The notes under the pieces were generated by a model. That model saw only the letters and a list, made by a program, of their open reading frames with translations, was not told the DNA's origin and made no database searches. This document shows, one piece after another, positions 1 to 8,602 of a DNA stretch of 64,000 bases (within the stretch, counting starts at the first letter, position 1; each line of letters begins with the position of its first letter). The translations under genes were made by a program, and so were the position numbers. Origin of the DNA: JACCVG01 sp963790245 (lineage in GTDB: Bacteria > Actinomycetota > Thermoleophilia > Solirubrobacterales > Thermoleophilaceae); the NCBI GenBank assembly GCA_963790245.1, contig CAWBNP010000002.1, forward strand, positions 2,046,001-2,110,000, in the 5' to 3' direction.

Positions 1-282
1 CCCAAGAACTGGAACCGGCGGTTCAAGCACAACCGCGACAAGATCAAGACCGGCGATGTCTTCGAGCTGGCCGAGGTCGTCCGCAACCTCGCGATCCGCG
101 AGGCCGACAAGGGCCTCTCGACCGGCGAGAAGCAGATGTACACCCGCGCCAAGAAGATCCTCGCCTCCGAGCTGATGTACGCGCTCGAGATGGAGGCCGA
201 CGGCGCTGAGGATCATCTCGATTCGCTGATCGAGGACGCCCACGCCGGGCGTGGCGGCGCGGTCGCCGCGGCGGCGAAGTAG
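1..282 (+). CDS. carD: CarD-family transcription factor, C-terminal part (cut by window edge)
   Basis: The frame is open from base 1 to TAG at 280-282, giving 93 residues with no start inside the window. It begins PKNWNRRFKHNRDKIKTG and runs through an Arg/Lys-rich helical region (VFELAEVVRNLAIREADKGLS, then GEKQMYTRAKKIL), which is the C-terminal DNA-binding part of CarD/CdnL proteins. In this family the missing N-terminal RID domain contacts the RNA polymerase beta subunit and stabilises open promoter complexes at housekeeping genes. It ends in a low-complexity Gly/Ala tail. The following ispD frame overlaps or nearly abuts it; carD-ispD-ispF is a familiar actinobacterial order. Identity is by motif recall; the missing half lies upstream of this window. 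Confidence 0.85.
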   Translation, partial: PKNWNRRFKHNRDKIKTGDVFELAEVVRNLAIREADKGLSTGEKQMYTRAKKILASELMYALEMEADGAEDHLDSLIEDAHAGRGGAVAAAAK

Positions 283-982
283 ACGAGTAGATGACCGCTT
301 CGAGCTGGCGCGCGGCCCGTCCGCCGTCGGCATCGTCGCCGCGGCGGGCAGTGGCGAGCGGCTCGGCGCCGATGTTCCGAAGGCGTTCGTCACGTGCGGC
401 GGGACGGCCATTGGTCACATGGAGCGTCGCGGCTCTGAGGCCGAGGTCTGCGATCGGGTGATCGTGGCGGCGCCACCGGGTGTGGAGTTGGAGATCGAGG
501 AGCCACCCCGGAACAGGTCACCGGCGGCGCCGTCGCGCTCGGCTCGGTCGCGAGGCCGTCCGGCGCGCCCCCGACGCCGCGCTCTACGTCGTTCAGGACG
601 CAGCCCGCCCGCTACTGACGGCCGAGCTCGTAGAGCGCTTGCTGCGAGCGGATTGAAGCGGGGTGGGACGGCGCCGTGGCAGCCGCGCCCGTCAGCGACA
701 CGATCAAGGCAGGTCGACGGCGACGGTCGGGTGGCCGAGACACTCGACCGATCGCGGCTCTGGGCGATTCAGACGCCGCAGGCGTTCGACGGCGCCGCCC
801 TGCGGCGGCGCTCGAGGTCGATGCCGCACACCCTCGCGGCCGCCACCGACGATGCCGCGCTCGTCGAGGCGCAGGGTGGCTCGGTCACGATCGTGCCCGC
901 GCCGGCTGAGAACATCAAGGTGACGACGCGCGCCGACCTGGCGCTCGCCGAGATCCTGCTCTCCGCCCGCGTCGAGGGTTGA
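251..982 (+). pseudogene. ispD: 2-C-methyl-D-erythritol 4-phosphate cytidylyltransferase (IspD), broken by several frame changes
   Basis: IspD makes CDP-methylerythritol in the MEP isoprenoid pathway. The CTP-binding start (AVGIVAAAGSGERLGADVPKAF) and the C-terminus (WAIQTPQAF, ATDDAALVEAQGG, NIKVTTRADLALAEILL) share one frame. Middle blocks sit in other frames: LVTWSVAALR near 405-435, PDAALYVVQDAARPLLTAEL near 567-640, WDGAVAAAPVSDTIKA near 664-705, and ALEVDAAH near 810-833. At least six small indels are needed, so no intact product is encoded as given; I typed it pseudogene for that reason only. All expected IspD blocks are present and in order, and ispD is essential in MEP organisms, so sequence error is the likelier cause. 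The start is uncertain: GTG 251 is in frame, while ATG 291 is in a different frame. Confidence 0.75.
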
Positions 983-993
983 GCGCGGAGCAA

Positions 994-1820
994 ATGCTGA
1001 CCGACTACCACGTACATCTGCGCCCGGATGACGACGGCACGAGCGCCGCCGACTACTTCACGAGCGCCAACGTCGAGCGTTACCGGTCGATCGCGACCGA
1101 ACGGGGCATCGAGGAGCTCGGCGTCGCCGAGCACGTCCACCGCTTCCAACAGGCGCTCGAGGTCTGGGACCACCCTTCTGGCGCGAGCAGGCCGTCGATG
1201 ACCTCGACGCCTACTGCTCCTTCGTACGCGAGCAGACCGACCTCAAGCTAGGCATCGAGGCCGACTTCCTCGCCGGCCGGGAGGACCGGATCGAGGGTCT
1301 GCTCGCCGGCCGCGACTGGGACTTCGTCGTCGGGTCGGTCCACTTCCTCGGCCAGGACGCGGTCGACATGCCCGGCCGCTGGGACGTCTGGCGCTCCGCC
1401 GACCCGGACGAGGTCTGGCAGCGATACTTCGAGACCCTCGGAGAGGCGGCCGCCAGCGGGCTGTTCGACGTGCTCGCCCATCCCGACCTGGTCAAGATCT
1501 GGGGCGCCGAGCGCCCCCGTCCCTCCGGCGACCTGCGGCGGTTCTACGATCGGGCGATGGAAGGGATCGCAGCTGCCGACATTGCGATCGAGGTCTCGAC
1601 CGCCGGTCTGCGCAAGCCGATCGGCGAGCTCTACCCCGCGCGCGAGTTCCTCGAGCTGTGCCTGGAGGCGGGCAAGCCGGTCGCGCTCTCTTCCGATGCC
1701 CACCAACCGGACCACCTCGGGTTCGGCTATGAGGGTGCCGTAGCCTGGCTCGGCGAGCTCGGCGTCACCGAGCTGGCGGTCTTCGAGCGGCGGACGCGCC
1801 GGCTGGAGCCGATCGGGTGA
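994..1820 (+). CDS. PHP-family phosphoesterase, histidinol-phosphatase-like (one frameshift)
   Basis: ATG 994 opens MLTDYHVHLRP, the HxH metal-binding start of PHP-domain proteins. The C-terminal block SSDAHQPDHLG holds the last metal ligands. Residues such as DFVVGSVHFL, FDVLAHPDLVKIWG and AIEVSTAGLRKPIGELYP match HisJ/HisK-type histidinol phosphate phosphatases, which remove phosphate in histidine synthesis. The frame changes at about 1171-1178: reading CACCCTTCTGG as CACCCCTTCTGG (one missing C) joins the halves into ...VWDHPFWREQAVDDLDAY. ispD ends at 982 just upstream (a TTG at 979 is an alternative start), and the stop overlaps the ispF GTG by 4 bp. Other PHP functions cannot be excluded from sequence alone. 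Confidence 0.8.
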
Positions 1821-2297
1821 GGGCCGGCATCGGGTATGACTCACATCGTCTGGAAGCGGGGCGCCGACTGGTGCTCGGCGGGGTCGAGGTCGAGGCCGAG
1901 CTGGGGCTGGCCGGCCACTCCGACGCTGACGTCCTGACCCACGCGATCATCGACGCGTTGCTGGGCGCAGCCGGCCTCGGCGACATCGGGCAGCACTTCC
2001 CCGACACCGACGAGCGCTGGCGCGACGCCGACAGCCTGGCGCTGCTCGGCCAGGTGGCGACCTTCCTGGAGGATCACGGCTGGACGATCACCCACGTCGA
2101 CTCGACCGTCTCCTGCGAGGCACCCAAGCTCGCGGCCTACCGCGACGACATGCGCCGAGTGTCTCGCCGAGACGGTCGGGCTGCGACCGCTCGAGGTGAA
2201 CGTCAAGTTCACGACCGGCGAGCGGATGGGGTTCGTCGGCCGCGGCGAAGGGATCGCGGCGCTGGCGATCGCGACCGTCGACCGCGCGTCAGACTGA
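1817..2297 (+). CDS. ispF: 2-C-methyl-D-erythritol 2,4-cyclodiphosphate synthase (IspF; one frameshift)
   Basis: IspF closes the cyclic diphosphate in the MEP pathway. GTG 1817 gives MRAGIGYDSHRL, with the Asp and His zinc ligands of the DxH motif. It is followed by GGVEVEAELGLAGHSDADVLTHAIIDALLGAAGLGDIGQHFPDTD, carrying the third zinc ligand (GHSD). An extra T near 2162 breaks the frame. Skipping it gives LAETVGLRPLEVNVKFTT and ERMGFVGRGEGIAALAIATV up to TGA 2295-2297, the usual IspF C-terminus with its conserved TT-ExMGF segment. With the repair the protein is about 159 residues, normal for the family. It overlaps the preceding gene by 4 bp, implying translational coupling, and cysS begins 6 bp after it. 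Confidence 0.88.
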
Positions 2298-2303
2298 GGT
2301 GCG

Positions 2304-3675
2304 ATGCGCGCCGTCACCGTCTACGACACCTTCCGCGGCTCCGACGTCGCGCTCGAGCCGCGCACGGCGGGCAAGGTCGGGATCTATGCCTGCGGACCGA
2401 CGGTCTACGCACCGATCCACGTCGGCAACGCTCGCCCGTTCGTCATCTTCGCGGTGTTCAAGCGGTTTCTCGAGCACCTGGGCTACGACGTGACGCTCGT
2501 GGTCAACATCACCGACGTCAACGACAAGATCTATGACGCGGCGCGCGAGCAGGGCGTCGCGAGCGAGTCGCTCGCCGCCGAGATGACCGAGCGCTATCTG
2601 GCGGACACCGACGGGCTCGGGCTCGGCCGGCCCGACCACGAGCCCAGCGCCGCGCGAGTCGATCGAGGCGATCGTGGAGCTGATCGAGTCGCTGATCGCA
2701 TCGGGACACGCCTACCCGGTCGCCGGTGACGTCTACTTTCGGGTCGGGAGCTTTCCGGCCTACGGACGCCTGTCCAACCGCGCGCTCGAGGACATGGTCC
2801 AGGCCGAAGGTGACGAGGCGCGGGTCGACGTCAAGGAGAGCCCGCAGGATTTCGCGCTCTGGAAGGCGCGCAAGGCCGGCGAGGACACGGCGTGGCACTC
2901 TCCCTGGGGCGATGGTCGTCCCGGCTGGCACATCGAGTGCTCGGCGATGGCCGAGGGCATCCTCGGGATCGACTTCGATGTCCACGGGGGAGGGATCGAT
3001 CTCGTCTTTCCCCACCACGAGAACGAGATCGCCCAGAGCGAGGCCGGGCGCGGTGAGCGGCTCGCGCGGGTCTGGATGCACAACGGAATGGTCCGGCTCG
3101 CGGACGAGAAGATGTCGAAGTCGCGCGGCAACATCCAGCCGCTCGGCGAGGCGCTCGAGCGGTACGGCCGGGACGCGATCGTTATGTGGCTGCTGAGCGG
3201 CCACTATCGCCGGCCGCTCTCCTTTACCGACGAGATCGTCGACGACGCCGGGCGCTCGGTCGAGCGTATCCGTGAGTTCTGCGGGCGACTCGACCCGGCG
3301 GCCTCCGCGCCCGAGGCCTTCACTCCGTTCGCCGAACGGTTCTTCGCGGCGCTCGCCGACGACTTCAACACGCCCGCGGCGCGCTCGGCCCTGTTTGACT
3401 GGGTGGCCGAGGGCAACCGCAGGCTCGACTCCGGTGAGCGGCTCGGGGTGGGGGACCTCGCGACCATGCTCGACGTTCTCGGCTTCGCCCACCTCTTGGG
3501 AGGCGAGGGCGAGACTCCTCCGCCAGAGGCCGAGCGCCTGGCGGCCGAGCGCGAGGAGGCTCGCGCGGCGCGCGACTTCGCGACCGCCGATCGAAAGCGC
3601 GAGGAACTGACCGCGCTCGGCTGGGAGGTTCGCGACGGCGCCGAGGGATCGCGGCTCGTGCCGCTGCAGCGGTGA
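2304..3675 (+). CDS. cysS: Cysteinyl-tRNA synthetase (one frameshift)
   Basis: It charges tRNA-Cys. The N-terminal half starts at ATG 2304: AGKVGIYACGPTVYAPIHVGNARPF contains the zinc-ligand Cys and the HVGN form of the HIGH signature. The second half, in another frame, holds WHIECSAMAEGILG and HHENEIAQSEA (zinc ligands), then KMSKSRGN (the KMSKS loop), and ends at TGA 3675. The halves join at about 2640-2652 (RPDHEP in one frame, ESIEAIVELIESLI in the next), which needs a one-base change. The repaired length is about 456 residues, as expected. Its stop overlaps the rlmB GTG by 4 bp. cysS-rlmB adjacency is common in Actinomycetota and Firmicutes. Confidence 0.92.
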
Positions 3676-4389
3676 TTCTTTACGGCCGCAACGCGGTGCG
3701 CGAGGCATTGCGCGGCCACCGGGTCGTCGAACAGGTGATCGCGACTGCGCGCGTTGCCCGCGAGCCGTGGCTGGCGAGTACGACCGTGCCGGTTGAGCTC
3801 GTCGTCACCGACTGACGAGCTCAGCGAGTTGTGCGGGAGCGGCGATCACCAGGGGGTCTGCGCCCGCGCCGAGGACTACCCCTACGTCGACTTCGCGGGC
3901 CTGCTCGACGCCGACGACGCGCTCGTCGTCTGCCTCGATGAGATCCAGGACCCCCACAACCTCGGCGCGGTCTGCCGGGTCGCGGAGTGCGTCGGCGCCA
4001 CCGGAGTGGTGATCGGCGAGCGCCGGTCCGCTGCGGTGACGCCGGTCGTCTGCCGCGCCTCGGCCGGCGCCGTCGAGCACCTGCGGATCGCCCGCGTGCG
4101 GAACGTGACCGAGTACCTCAACCACGCGAAGGGGGTAGGGGCCTGGGTCTACGGCGCCCACGCCGAGGCGACCGTCTCCTATGACAAGCCCGACTACACG
4201 GGCAAGGTCGTCCTGGTGCTCGGCTCCGAAGGCCGCGGCCTCCGTCCTCGGGTCGTCAGCGCATGCGATCAACTCGTCGCGCTGCCGCTCCGCGGACAGG
4301 TCGGCAGCCTCAACGTGTCCGCCGCCGCCGCAGCGCTGCTGTACGGGATCTTGCATTCGCGCGATCAAACCCTTGACAGGGCTCCATAA
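3672..4389 (+). CDS. rlmB: TrmH/SpoU-family RNA 2'-O-methyltransferase, RlmB-like (one frameshift)
   Basis: It is a SPOUT-fold SAM-dependent methyltransferase; RlmB methylates G2251 of 23S rRNA in E. coli. GTG 3672 gives VILYGRNAVREALRG, the N-terminal substrate-binding domain. After VELVVTD the frame closes (TGA near 3812), and the next frame continues DELSELCG. Removing one base there joins them. The catalytic domain shows DEIQDPHNLGAVCRVAE (motif 1), VLVLGSEGRGLRP (motif 2) and PLRGQVGSLNVSAAAAALLYG (motif 3, the knot). It ends at TAA 4387-4389. A strong promoter for the next gene lies across this stop codon. Whether the target is 23S rRNA or a tRNA cannot be decided here. Confidence 0.87.
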
Positions 4390-4401
4390 CTAGCCCATAC
4401 T
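4373..4401 (+). promoter_or_regulatory. Near-consensus sigma-70-type promoter of the SigH-like gene
   Basis: TTGACA at 4373-4378, exactly 17 bases, then CATACT at 4396-4401. The predicted transcription start is near 4408, leaving a leader of roughly 115 bases before GTG 4525. The leader contains GTACC/GGTAC (4459-4463/4470-4474) and GACCG/CGGTC (4490-4494/4505-4509) inverted repeats. This is the best -35/-10 match I noticed in the window. Confidence 0.75.
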
Positions 4402-4524
4402 CGCGGCAACAGATAAGGCTGGAGTAGAGGTTAAGGCTTCTTCACCGGTGTTTCTGGCGTACCAGGGGAGGTACGTGCGCCGCGATAGGGACCGGCCAAT
4501 AGGTCGGTCAGAAGGGACAATATC

Positions 4525-5195
4525 GTGGCTGTAAATGCAAATACCATCGTTGCTCGTCCGAACACGTCTCACCCTGTGGTCGAGGTTGATGACCACTATC
4601 TGATCGCGCTCGCCAAGCAGGGGCGTACTGAGGCCTGGGACAAGATCGTTCGCCGCTATCGCGGCTTCGTCCGGCTCAAGGCGTCCTCGTACTTCCTCGT
4701 CGGGGGCGACTCCGAGGACCTGATCCAGGAGGGGCTCGTAGGCCTCTGGAAAGCGGTCCGCGACTATCGGACCGATCGCGAGTCGAGCTTCCGCAACTTC
4801 GCGGAGCTCTGCATCACCCGGCAGATCATCACCGCGGTCAAGACCGCGACCCGCAACAAGCACACGCCGCTGAACCAGTACGTGTCGTTCTCGCAGACCC
4901 CGGCGGCGTCCGGCGACGGCGAGCCGACGCTCGACGAGATCCTGCCCGGGCCGACCGCGCACGATCCCGTCAACCAGGTGATCTCGACCGAGGAGCTCAA
5001 GAGTCTGGTGGCGTGTCTGACGAGCGTCCTCTCCGAGCTCGAGAGCTCGGTCCTGAGCCTCTACCTGGACGGCGATTCCTACGAGGATCATCGCCTCAGC
5101 GGCTCGAATGCGACACCAAGACCGTCGACAACGCCCTCCAGCGCGTCAAGCGCAAGGTCGGAACCCACCTCGACTCCCGGGCGGTGCTGAACTGA
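4525..5195 (+). CDS. SigH-like RNA polymerase sigma factor (one frameshift near the C-terminus)
   Basis: A group 3/4-type sigma factor of the SigH/Spo0H kind. GTG 4525 has GAAGGGA 8 bases upstream. Region 2 is clear: EAWDKIVRRYRGFVRLKASSYF then GGDSEDLIQEGLVGLWKAVRDY and FRNFAELCITRQIITAVKTA. Region 4 begins SELESSVLSLYLDGDSYED and breaks at about 5083-5097. The other frame finishes QRLECDTKTVDNALQRVKRK (the recognition helix) to TGA 5193-5195. It is preceded by a strong promoter and a structured leader, suggesting high or regulated expression. No anti-sigma gene is adjacent; the next gene is a tRNA. In Bacillus, SigH drives early stationary-phase genes; the role here is inferred only. Confidence 0.85.
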
Positions 5196-5232
5196 GCGGG
5201 CATCGCACGTCCGGCCGTAGGATTTGCAGCTT

Positions 5233-5306
5233 GCCGGGATAGCTCAGTTGGCCAGAGCGTTCGCCTTGTAAGCGAAGGGTCGCCGGTTCGAATCCGGCTC
5301 CCGGCT
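5233..5306 (+). tRNA. tRNA-Thr (anticodon TGT)
   Basis: The acceptor stem GCCGGGA (5233-5239) pairs with TCCCGGC (5299-5305), followed by discriminator T. The anticodon arm is TTCGC-CTTGTAA-GCGAA; the loop gives TGT at the anticodon positions, reading ACA (Thr). The T arm is GCCGG-TTCGAAT-CCGGC. The 3' CCA is not encoded. TAGGAT at 5218-5223 is a plausible -10. A convergent protein gene ends 2 bp after the tRNA, and I saw no integrase or direct repeat of the tRNA 3' end. Confidence 0.96.
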
Positions 5307-5308
5307 CT

Positions 5309-5827
5309 TCAGGTCTGAATCGCGGCGGCGATGTCGCCGTGGCCGTTGGAGGCGACCGGGACGACCGTCGGGGGCTCTGCGGTCAGGTCGGCGTTGAGCC
5401 GCTGCTCGACGAGTCCCAGCACTGCTCCGAACACCGCATGGCGCCAGACCGCCTGTGCGAGCGCCGGGCGATTGCCCCACAGCGCCGGCAGCTCCTCGCC
5501 GGCCGGATGGACGGCGGGAACGAACCTGGTCAGCGGCCAGGTCGCGAAGCACTCCGCGAGCCCGGCGGCGATGCCCGTCCCGACGGCCGGAACCGGCGCG
5601 AACGGCCGCGCATTGGCGTAGGCGGCTCCGAAGATCGCTCCGTTCAGGATGTGCAGCGCGACGCCGGCCGCCGGCCAGCTCGGACCGCGCGTCACGACCT
5701 TGCCGAGGAGCTCGACGTCCGAGTAGGGAACGCCGAACAGCTGCTGGTCGACGCGCTCCTGCGCGGCCCAGACCGCGGCGCCCACCGCCCCTGCGATCGC
5801 CCCGTTGATGGTTCGTCGCCTGCGCAT
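5309..5827 (-). CDS. Conserved hypothetical membrane protein
   Basis: 172 residues from ATG at 5827. The start RRRRTINGAIAGAVGAAVW is a positively charged N-terminus leading into a Gly/Ala-rich hydrophobic segment. Further hydrophobic stretches are near residues 55-72 (AAGVALHILNGAIFGAAYA), 80-97 (VPAVGTGIAAGLAECFATW) and 130-145 (AVFGAVLGLVEQRL). I do not recognise a named family with confidence; the Gly-rich helices resemble small DUF-type inner-membrane proteins seen in Solirubrobacterales. TACCCT on the minus strand (5840-5835) ends 7 bases before the start, suggesting a leaderless transcript. The 3' end almost touches the tRNA-Thr on the other strand. Confidence 0.7.
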   Translation of the reverse strand: MRRRRTINGAIAGAVGAAVWAAQERVDQQLFGVPYSDVELLGKVVTRGPSWPAAGVALHILNGAIFGAAYANARPFAPVPAVGTGIAAGLAECFATWPLTRFVPAVHPAGEELPALWGNRPALAQAVWRHAVFGAVLGLVEQRLNADLTAEPPTVVPVASNGHGDIAAAIQT

Positions 5828-5923
5828 CGCCGAGAGGGTACCCAGAAGCCGGCTCAGACCGACGTAACCCGCGCCCCGCGCCCGGTGTAGACCGACTCAC
5901 CACGCCCGCGCGCGAGGCACGCC

Positions 5924-6650
5924 ATGACTCAGCTCTCGATCCACCACGAACGGATCCGCAACCGCGGGGTCAAGGCGCCGGTTTACCGGCTCGCGCGCGC
6001 TGTACTCCAGCCGACGCTGCAGCTCTACTTTCTGCTCGTCCGGGGCGGGCGCCACAACATTCCCGCAGAAGGCGCGGTGATCCTGGCCGCCAACCACCGC
6101 AGCTTCCTCGACCCGTTCGTGATCGCGACCTGCCTCGGCCGCCCGGTCTACTTCGTCGCCAAGCGGGAGCTGTTCGAGCGGCGCTGGCAGGGCTGGATCT
6201 TGAACGCCCTCGGCGCGTTCCCGGTCCGTCGCGGGGAGGCCGACGAGGAGATGATGGAGACCGCACGCGCGGTGCTTGAGCGCGGCGACCCCGTGCTGAT
6301 CTTCCCCGAGGGCAAGCGCGTCCGGAGCGGCCCCGTCGGGAGCCCGAAGCGAGGCGCGGGCCGGCTGGCGCTGGAGACCGGCGCTCCGATCGTCCCAATT
6401 GCCGTTACCGGTTCAGAGCGCGCGCGCAACGGCTGGCTGATCCGCCCCTGTCGAGTCCGCGTTCGCTGCGGCACCCCGCTGCGCTTTCCGCGCGCTCGCC
6501 GACCCCTCGCCGATGCTCGCGGGGGCGGTCATCGATCGCGTGTGGCCGTGCGTCGAGCTCCAGTGGGGTTGGCTCGGAGGCCCGCTGCCGGCCCGCCCGG
6601 CGCGCGTCGGGCGCTCTGCTCGCGGGAGCCAGTCGGCGCGGGTAGGCTGA
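5924..6650 (+). CDS. plsC: 1-acyl-sn-glycerol-3-phosphate acyltransferase, PlsC-like (one frameshift)
   Basis: It transfers an acyl chain to lysophosphatidic acid at the membrane. From ATG 5924: LAANHRSFLDPFVIA (the NHxxxxD catalytic motif, near residues 50-55), VYFVAKRELFERRWQGWILNALGAFPV, DPVLIFPEGKRVRSG (FPEG motif) and GAPIVPIAVTGSE. After CGTPLRFPR the frame is lost near 6493. The next frame continues ALADPSPMLAGAVIDRVW then PCVELQWGWLGG, up to TGA 6648-6650. The expected FPRALADPS suggests two bases missing from a GC repeat. Repaired length is about 242 residues, typical for short PlsC proteins. The next gene starts 5 bp later. Substrate specificity (LPA versus another lysophospholipid) is not readable from sequence. 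Confidence 0.82.
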
Positions 6651-6654
6651 GCGC

Positions 6655-7204
6655 GTGGTCGACAGCGCAGCGAAGGCGGATCTCGACCGGGCGTTCACCG
6701 AGCTCTATCGCAGCGCACCTGCGCGACGTCTACAGCTACTCCTACTACCGGATCGGCAATCACCACGACGCCGAGGACATCACCGAGCAGACCTTCCTTC
6801 AGGCCTACCGCCACTTCGAGCGCGCGCCGCGCGGAGTCGGACGGTCGGCCGCTGCGTCCCTGGCTCATCCGGATCGCCCACAACCTGGCCGCCAACTACC
6901 ACCGCGACCGCTCGCGCCGTCCGCAGACCCAGCTCGAGGACGCGGCCGTCGTCTCGGCCCTGCACGGGACCGAGGATCTCGTCGAGGGTCGCGAAGACGT
7001 TCAGGCGGTACTCGCCGGGGTCGCGAGCCTCCCGGACGATCGCCGGGAGGCCCTGATCATGCGCTTCGCGCTCGACATGGACAACCGCGAGATCGCGCGC
7101 GCGCTCGGCCGCTCGGAAGGAGCGCACCAAGGTGCTGATCCATCGCGCGATCAAGCAGCTCGGCGAGCAACTCGACGCCGAGGGGCGAGGTGAGCCGCCG
7201 ATGA
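6655..7204 (+). pseudogene. ECF-type sigma factor, broken by about three or four frame changes
   Basis: GTG 6655 starts MVDSAAKADLDRAFTELYRS. The blocks follow in different frames. HLRDVYSYSYYRIGNHHDAEDITEQTFLQAYRHFERA is region 2, with the core-binding DAEDITEQTF. Next is WLIRIAHNLAANYHRDRSRRP, then SLPDDRREALIMRFALDMDNREIARALGRSE (region 4 helix-turn-helix). Last is KVLIHRAIKQLGEQLDAEG. All expected parts are present and in order, so sequence error is more likely than decay. TAGGCT (6643-6648) ends 6 bases before the GTG. The stop is inferred as TGA 7202-7204, directly abutting the next ATG. The pairing with a small membrane protein suggests a sigma/membrane-partner unit, but that protein lacks a recognisable anti-sigma zinc motif. 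Confidence 0.68.
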
Positions 7205-7524
7205 ATGACGTTGAAGCAGCTTCTGCGCTCGGCGCTTCGCCCGGTCGACCCGCCCGGCCGACCTCTCGGATCGGCTCGAGGCACGGCTCGTCGAGATCGC
7301 CGACGCCGCCGCCGAGGAGCTCGCCGATTGGGAAATCGGTGCAATGCGCGATCCACGAAACTGGGCCCGCCCTGCAGTTGCCGCGGTCGCGGGCGCGGCG
7401 GCGGGCGGCGCATTGATCGTCGTTCGCGCGCGGCGCGGCCAGCGTCAGCGCAACGCCAACCGCGCCCGCGAGCTCGAGCGCACCCTGCGCGAGCTCGCCG
7501 AGCGCGGCTCTCAAGCGACGGTAA
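7205..7524 (+). CDS. Small membrane-anchored protein downstream of an ECF sigma factor (frame-disrupted)
   Basis: ATG 7205 follows the sigma stop with no gap: MTLKQLLRSALRPVDPP. After a frame change near 7255 the text becomes ADLSDRLEARLVEIADAAAEELADWEIGAM and RDPRNWARPAVAAVAGAAAGGALIVVRARRGQ, then a basic, helical tail ARELERTLRELAERG. A second small change near 7510 would let it end LKRR at TAA 7522-7524. Total is about 105 residues: an acidic N-terminal helix, one Gly/Ala-rich transmembrane segment and a basic C-terminal helix. No known domain is recognised. Position suggests a role with the sigma factor, possibly tethering or inhibiting it; this is inference. Confidence 0.5.
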
Positions 7525-7533
7525 CGCCCAGCG

Positions 7534-7947
7534 CTACGCGGTGTTCGCTGTCGCCCGCGGGGAGCTGGCGGTGTAGGACCCGATCCCGGCGACCCCGATC
7601 AGCAGATGGAGGATGTTGTCCTCGTTGTTGAGCGGCACGATCTGGAGCACGGAGTCCCCGAAGACGAGGAAGCCGAGGATCGCGAGCAGCAGATAGACGA
7701 CGCCGAGGACCAGGGCGTAGGTGCGCGCCGCCGCGGCGCTGCCGACCACCGCCAGGCCGATCGCTCCGGTCAGGAGATGGATCGTGTTGTGCCAGCCGTT
7801 GACCGCGAGCAGGCCGATCACCCGCTGGCTGTCGAGTGCGTCGCCGACCGCGAAGCTCGAGCTGTAGAAGAAACCGATGATGCCCCCCGCCACGAGCAGG
7901 ACCCCGAAAATCAGGGCGTAGAGCTGGGCCGTTGATCGCTGCTGCAT
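7534..7947 (-). CDS. DUF4383-type four-helix membrane protein
   Basis: 137 residues from ATG 7947, with a clear GAGGAGG ribosome site upstream on the minus strand. Four hydrophobic helices are visible: LYALIFGVLLVAGGIIGFFY, then VNGWHNTIHLLTGAIGLAVV, TYALVLGVVYLLLAILGFLV and NILHLLIGVAGIGSY. The repeated N-x-x-H-L-L-x-G pattern (WHNTIHLLTG, EDNILHLLIG) is the hallmark I associate with DUF4383. No enzymatic motif is present and the function is unknown. It converges with the preceding small gene (9 bp apart) and diverges from the sigma gene at 8030. Confidence 0.75.
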   Translation of the reverse strand: MQQRSTAQLYALIFGVLLVAGGIIGFFYSSSFAVGDALDSQRVIGLLAVNGWHNTIHLLTGAIGLAVVGSAAAARTYALVLGVVYLLLAILGFLVFGDSVLQIVPLNNEDNILHLLIGVAGIGSYTASSPRATANTA

Positions 7948-8029
7948 GTTCGCGCCTCCTCGAGATTGGACTGATCCGAGAACCCGTCTTCGAACGAATT
8001 AGTTCCGATGCACCAGAATCCTTCCCGAG

Positions 8030-8602
8030 ATGCCTGACGCCCAGCTAGCGCGGTTCGCCGACGAAGAGCTGATGGCGCTCGTCCAACGCGGCGAGAGCGA
8101 CGCCTTCGAAGCCGTCTATGACCGGCACGGCGGGGCCGCCTTCGCGCTCGCCTACCGGATGGTCGGCAACCGCGTTACAGCCGAGGACATCGTCCAGGAG
8201 GCTTTCCTCTCGATGTGGCGCAGCCGCGAGCGCTACCAGCGCGATCGCGGGAGCGTCCGCACCTGGGTGCTCGGGATCGTCCACCACCGCGCGATCGACG
8301 CGCTGCGGCGCAACGTCGTTCACGATCGTCGTCGTGCCTTCGGCGAGGGGCTCGCCGAAAAGGAAGAGGCACCCGAATCGACCGAGCTCGAGGTGCTGCG
8401 CCGCGATGAGGCCCGCACCGTGCGCGACGCGATGGACACGATTCCCGGCGAGCAGTGCCGGGTGATCGAGCTCGCCTACTTCGGCGGCTTCACCCACACC
8501 GAGATCGCCGAGATGATCGACACCCCCGTCGGGACGGTAAAGGGCCGGATGCGGCTCGGCCTCGAGAAGATGCGCCGCGCGCTGGAAGAGAGCGCAGCGT
8601 GA
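8030..8602 (+). CDS. ECF RNA polymerase sigma factor (SigK-like)
   Basis: 190 residues, intact. Region 2: MALVQRGESDAFEAVYDRHG, then AFALAYRMVGNRVTAEDIVQEAFLSMW and VRTWVLGIVHHRAIDALRR. Region 4: VRDAMDTIPGEQCRVIELAYFGGFTHTEIAEMIDTPVGTVKGRMRLGLEKMR. The linker is acidic and rich in Glu. The stop codon overlaps the next start (TGATG at 8600-8604), so the sigma factor and the RskA-like anti-sigma factor are translationally coupled. In this arrangement the anti-sigma protein normally sequesters the sigma factor until an envelope or redox signal. The cognate promoter sequence is not known from this window. Confidence 0.9.
   Translation: MPDAQLARFADEELMALVQRGESDAFEAVYDRHGGAAFALAYRMVGNRVTAEDIVQEAFLSMWRSRERYQRDRGSVRTWVLGIVHHRAIDALRRNVVHDRRRAFGEGLAEKEEAPESTELEVLRRDEARTVRDAMDTIPGEQCRVIELAYFGGFTHTEIAEMIDTPVGTVKGRMRLGLEKMRRALEESAA

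Noticed and set aside
5233..5306. tRNA-Thr as an integration site
   Set aside because: No integrase, no repeated tRNA 3' end, and flanking genes are ordinary.
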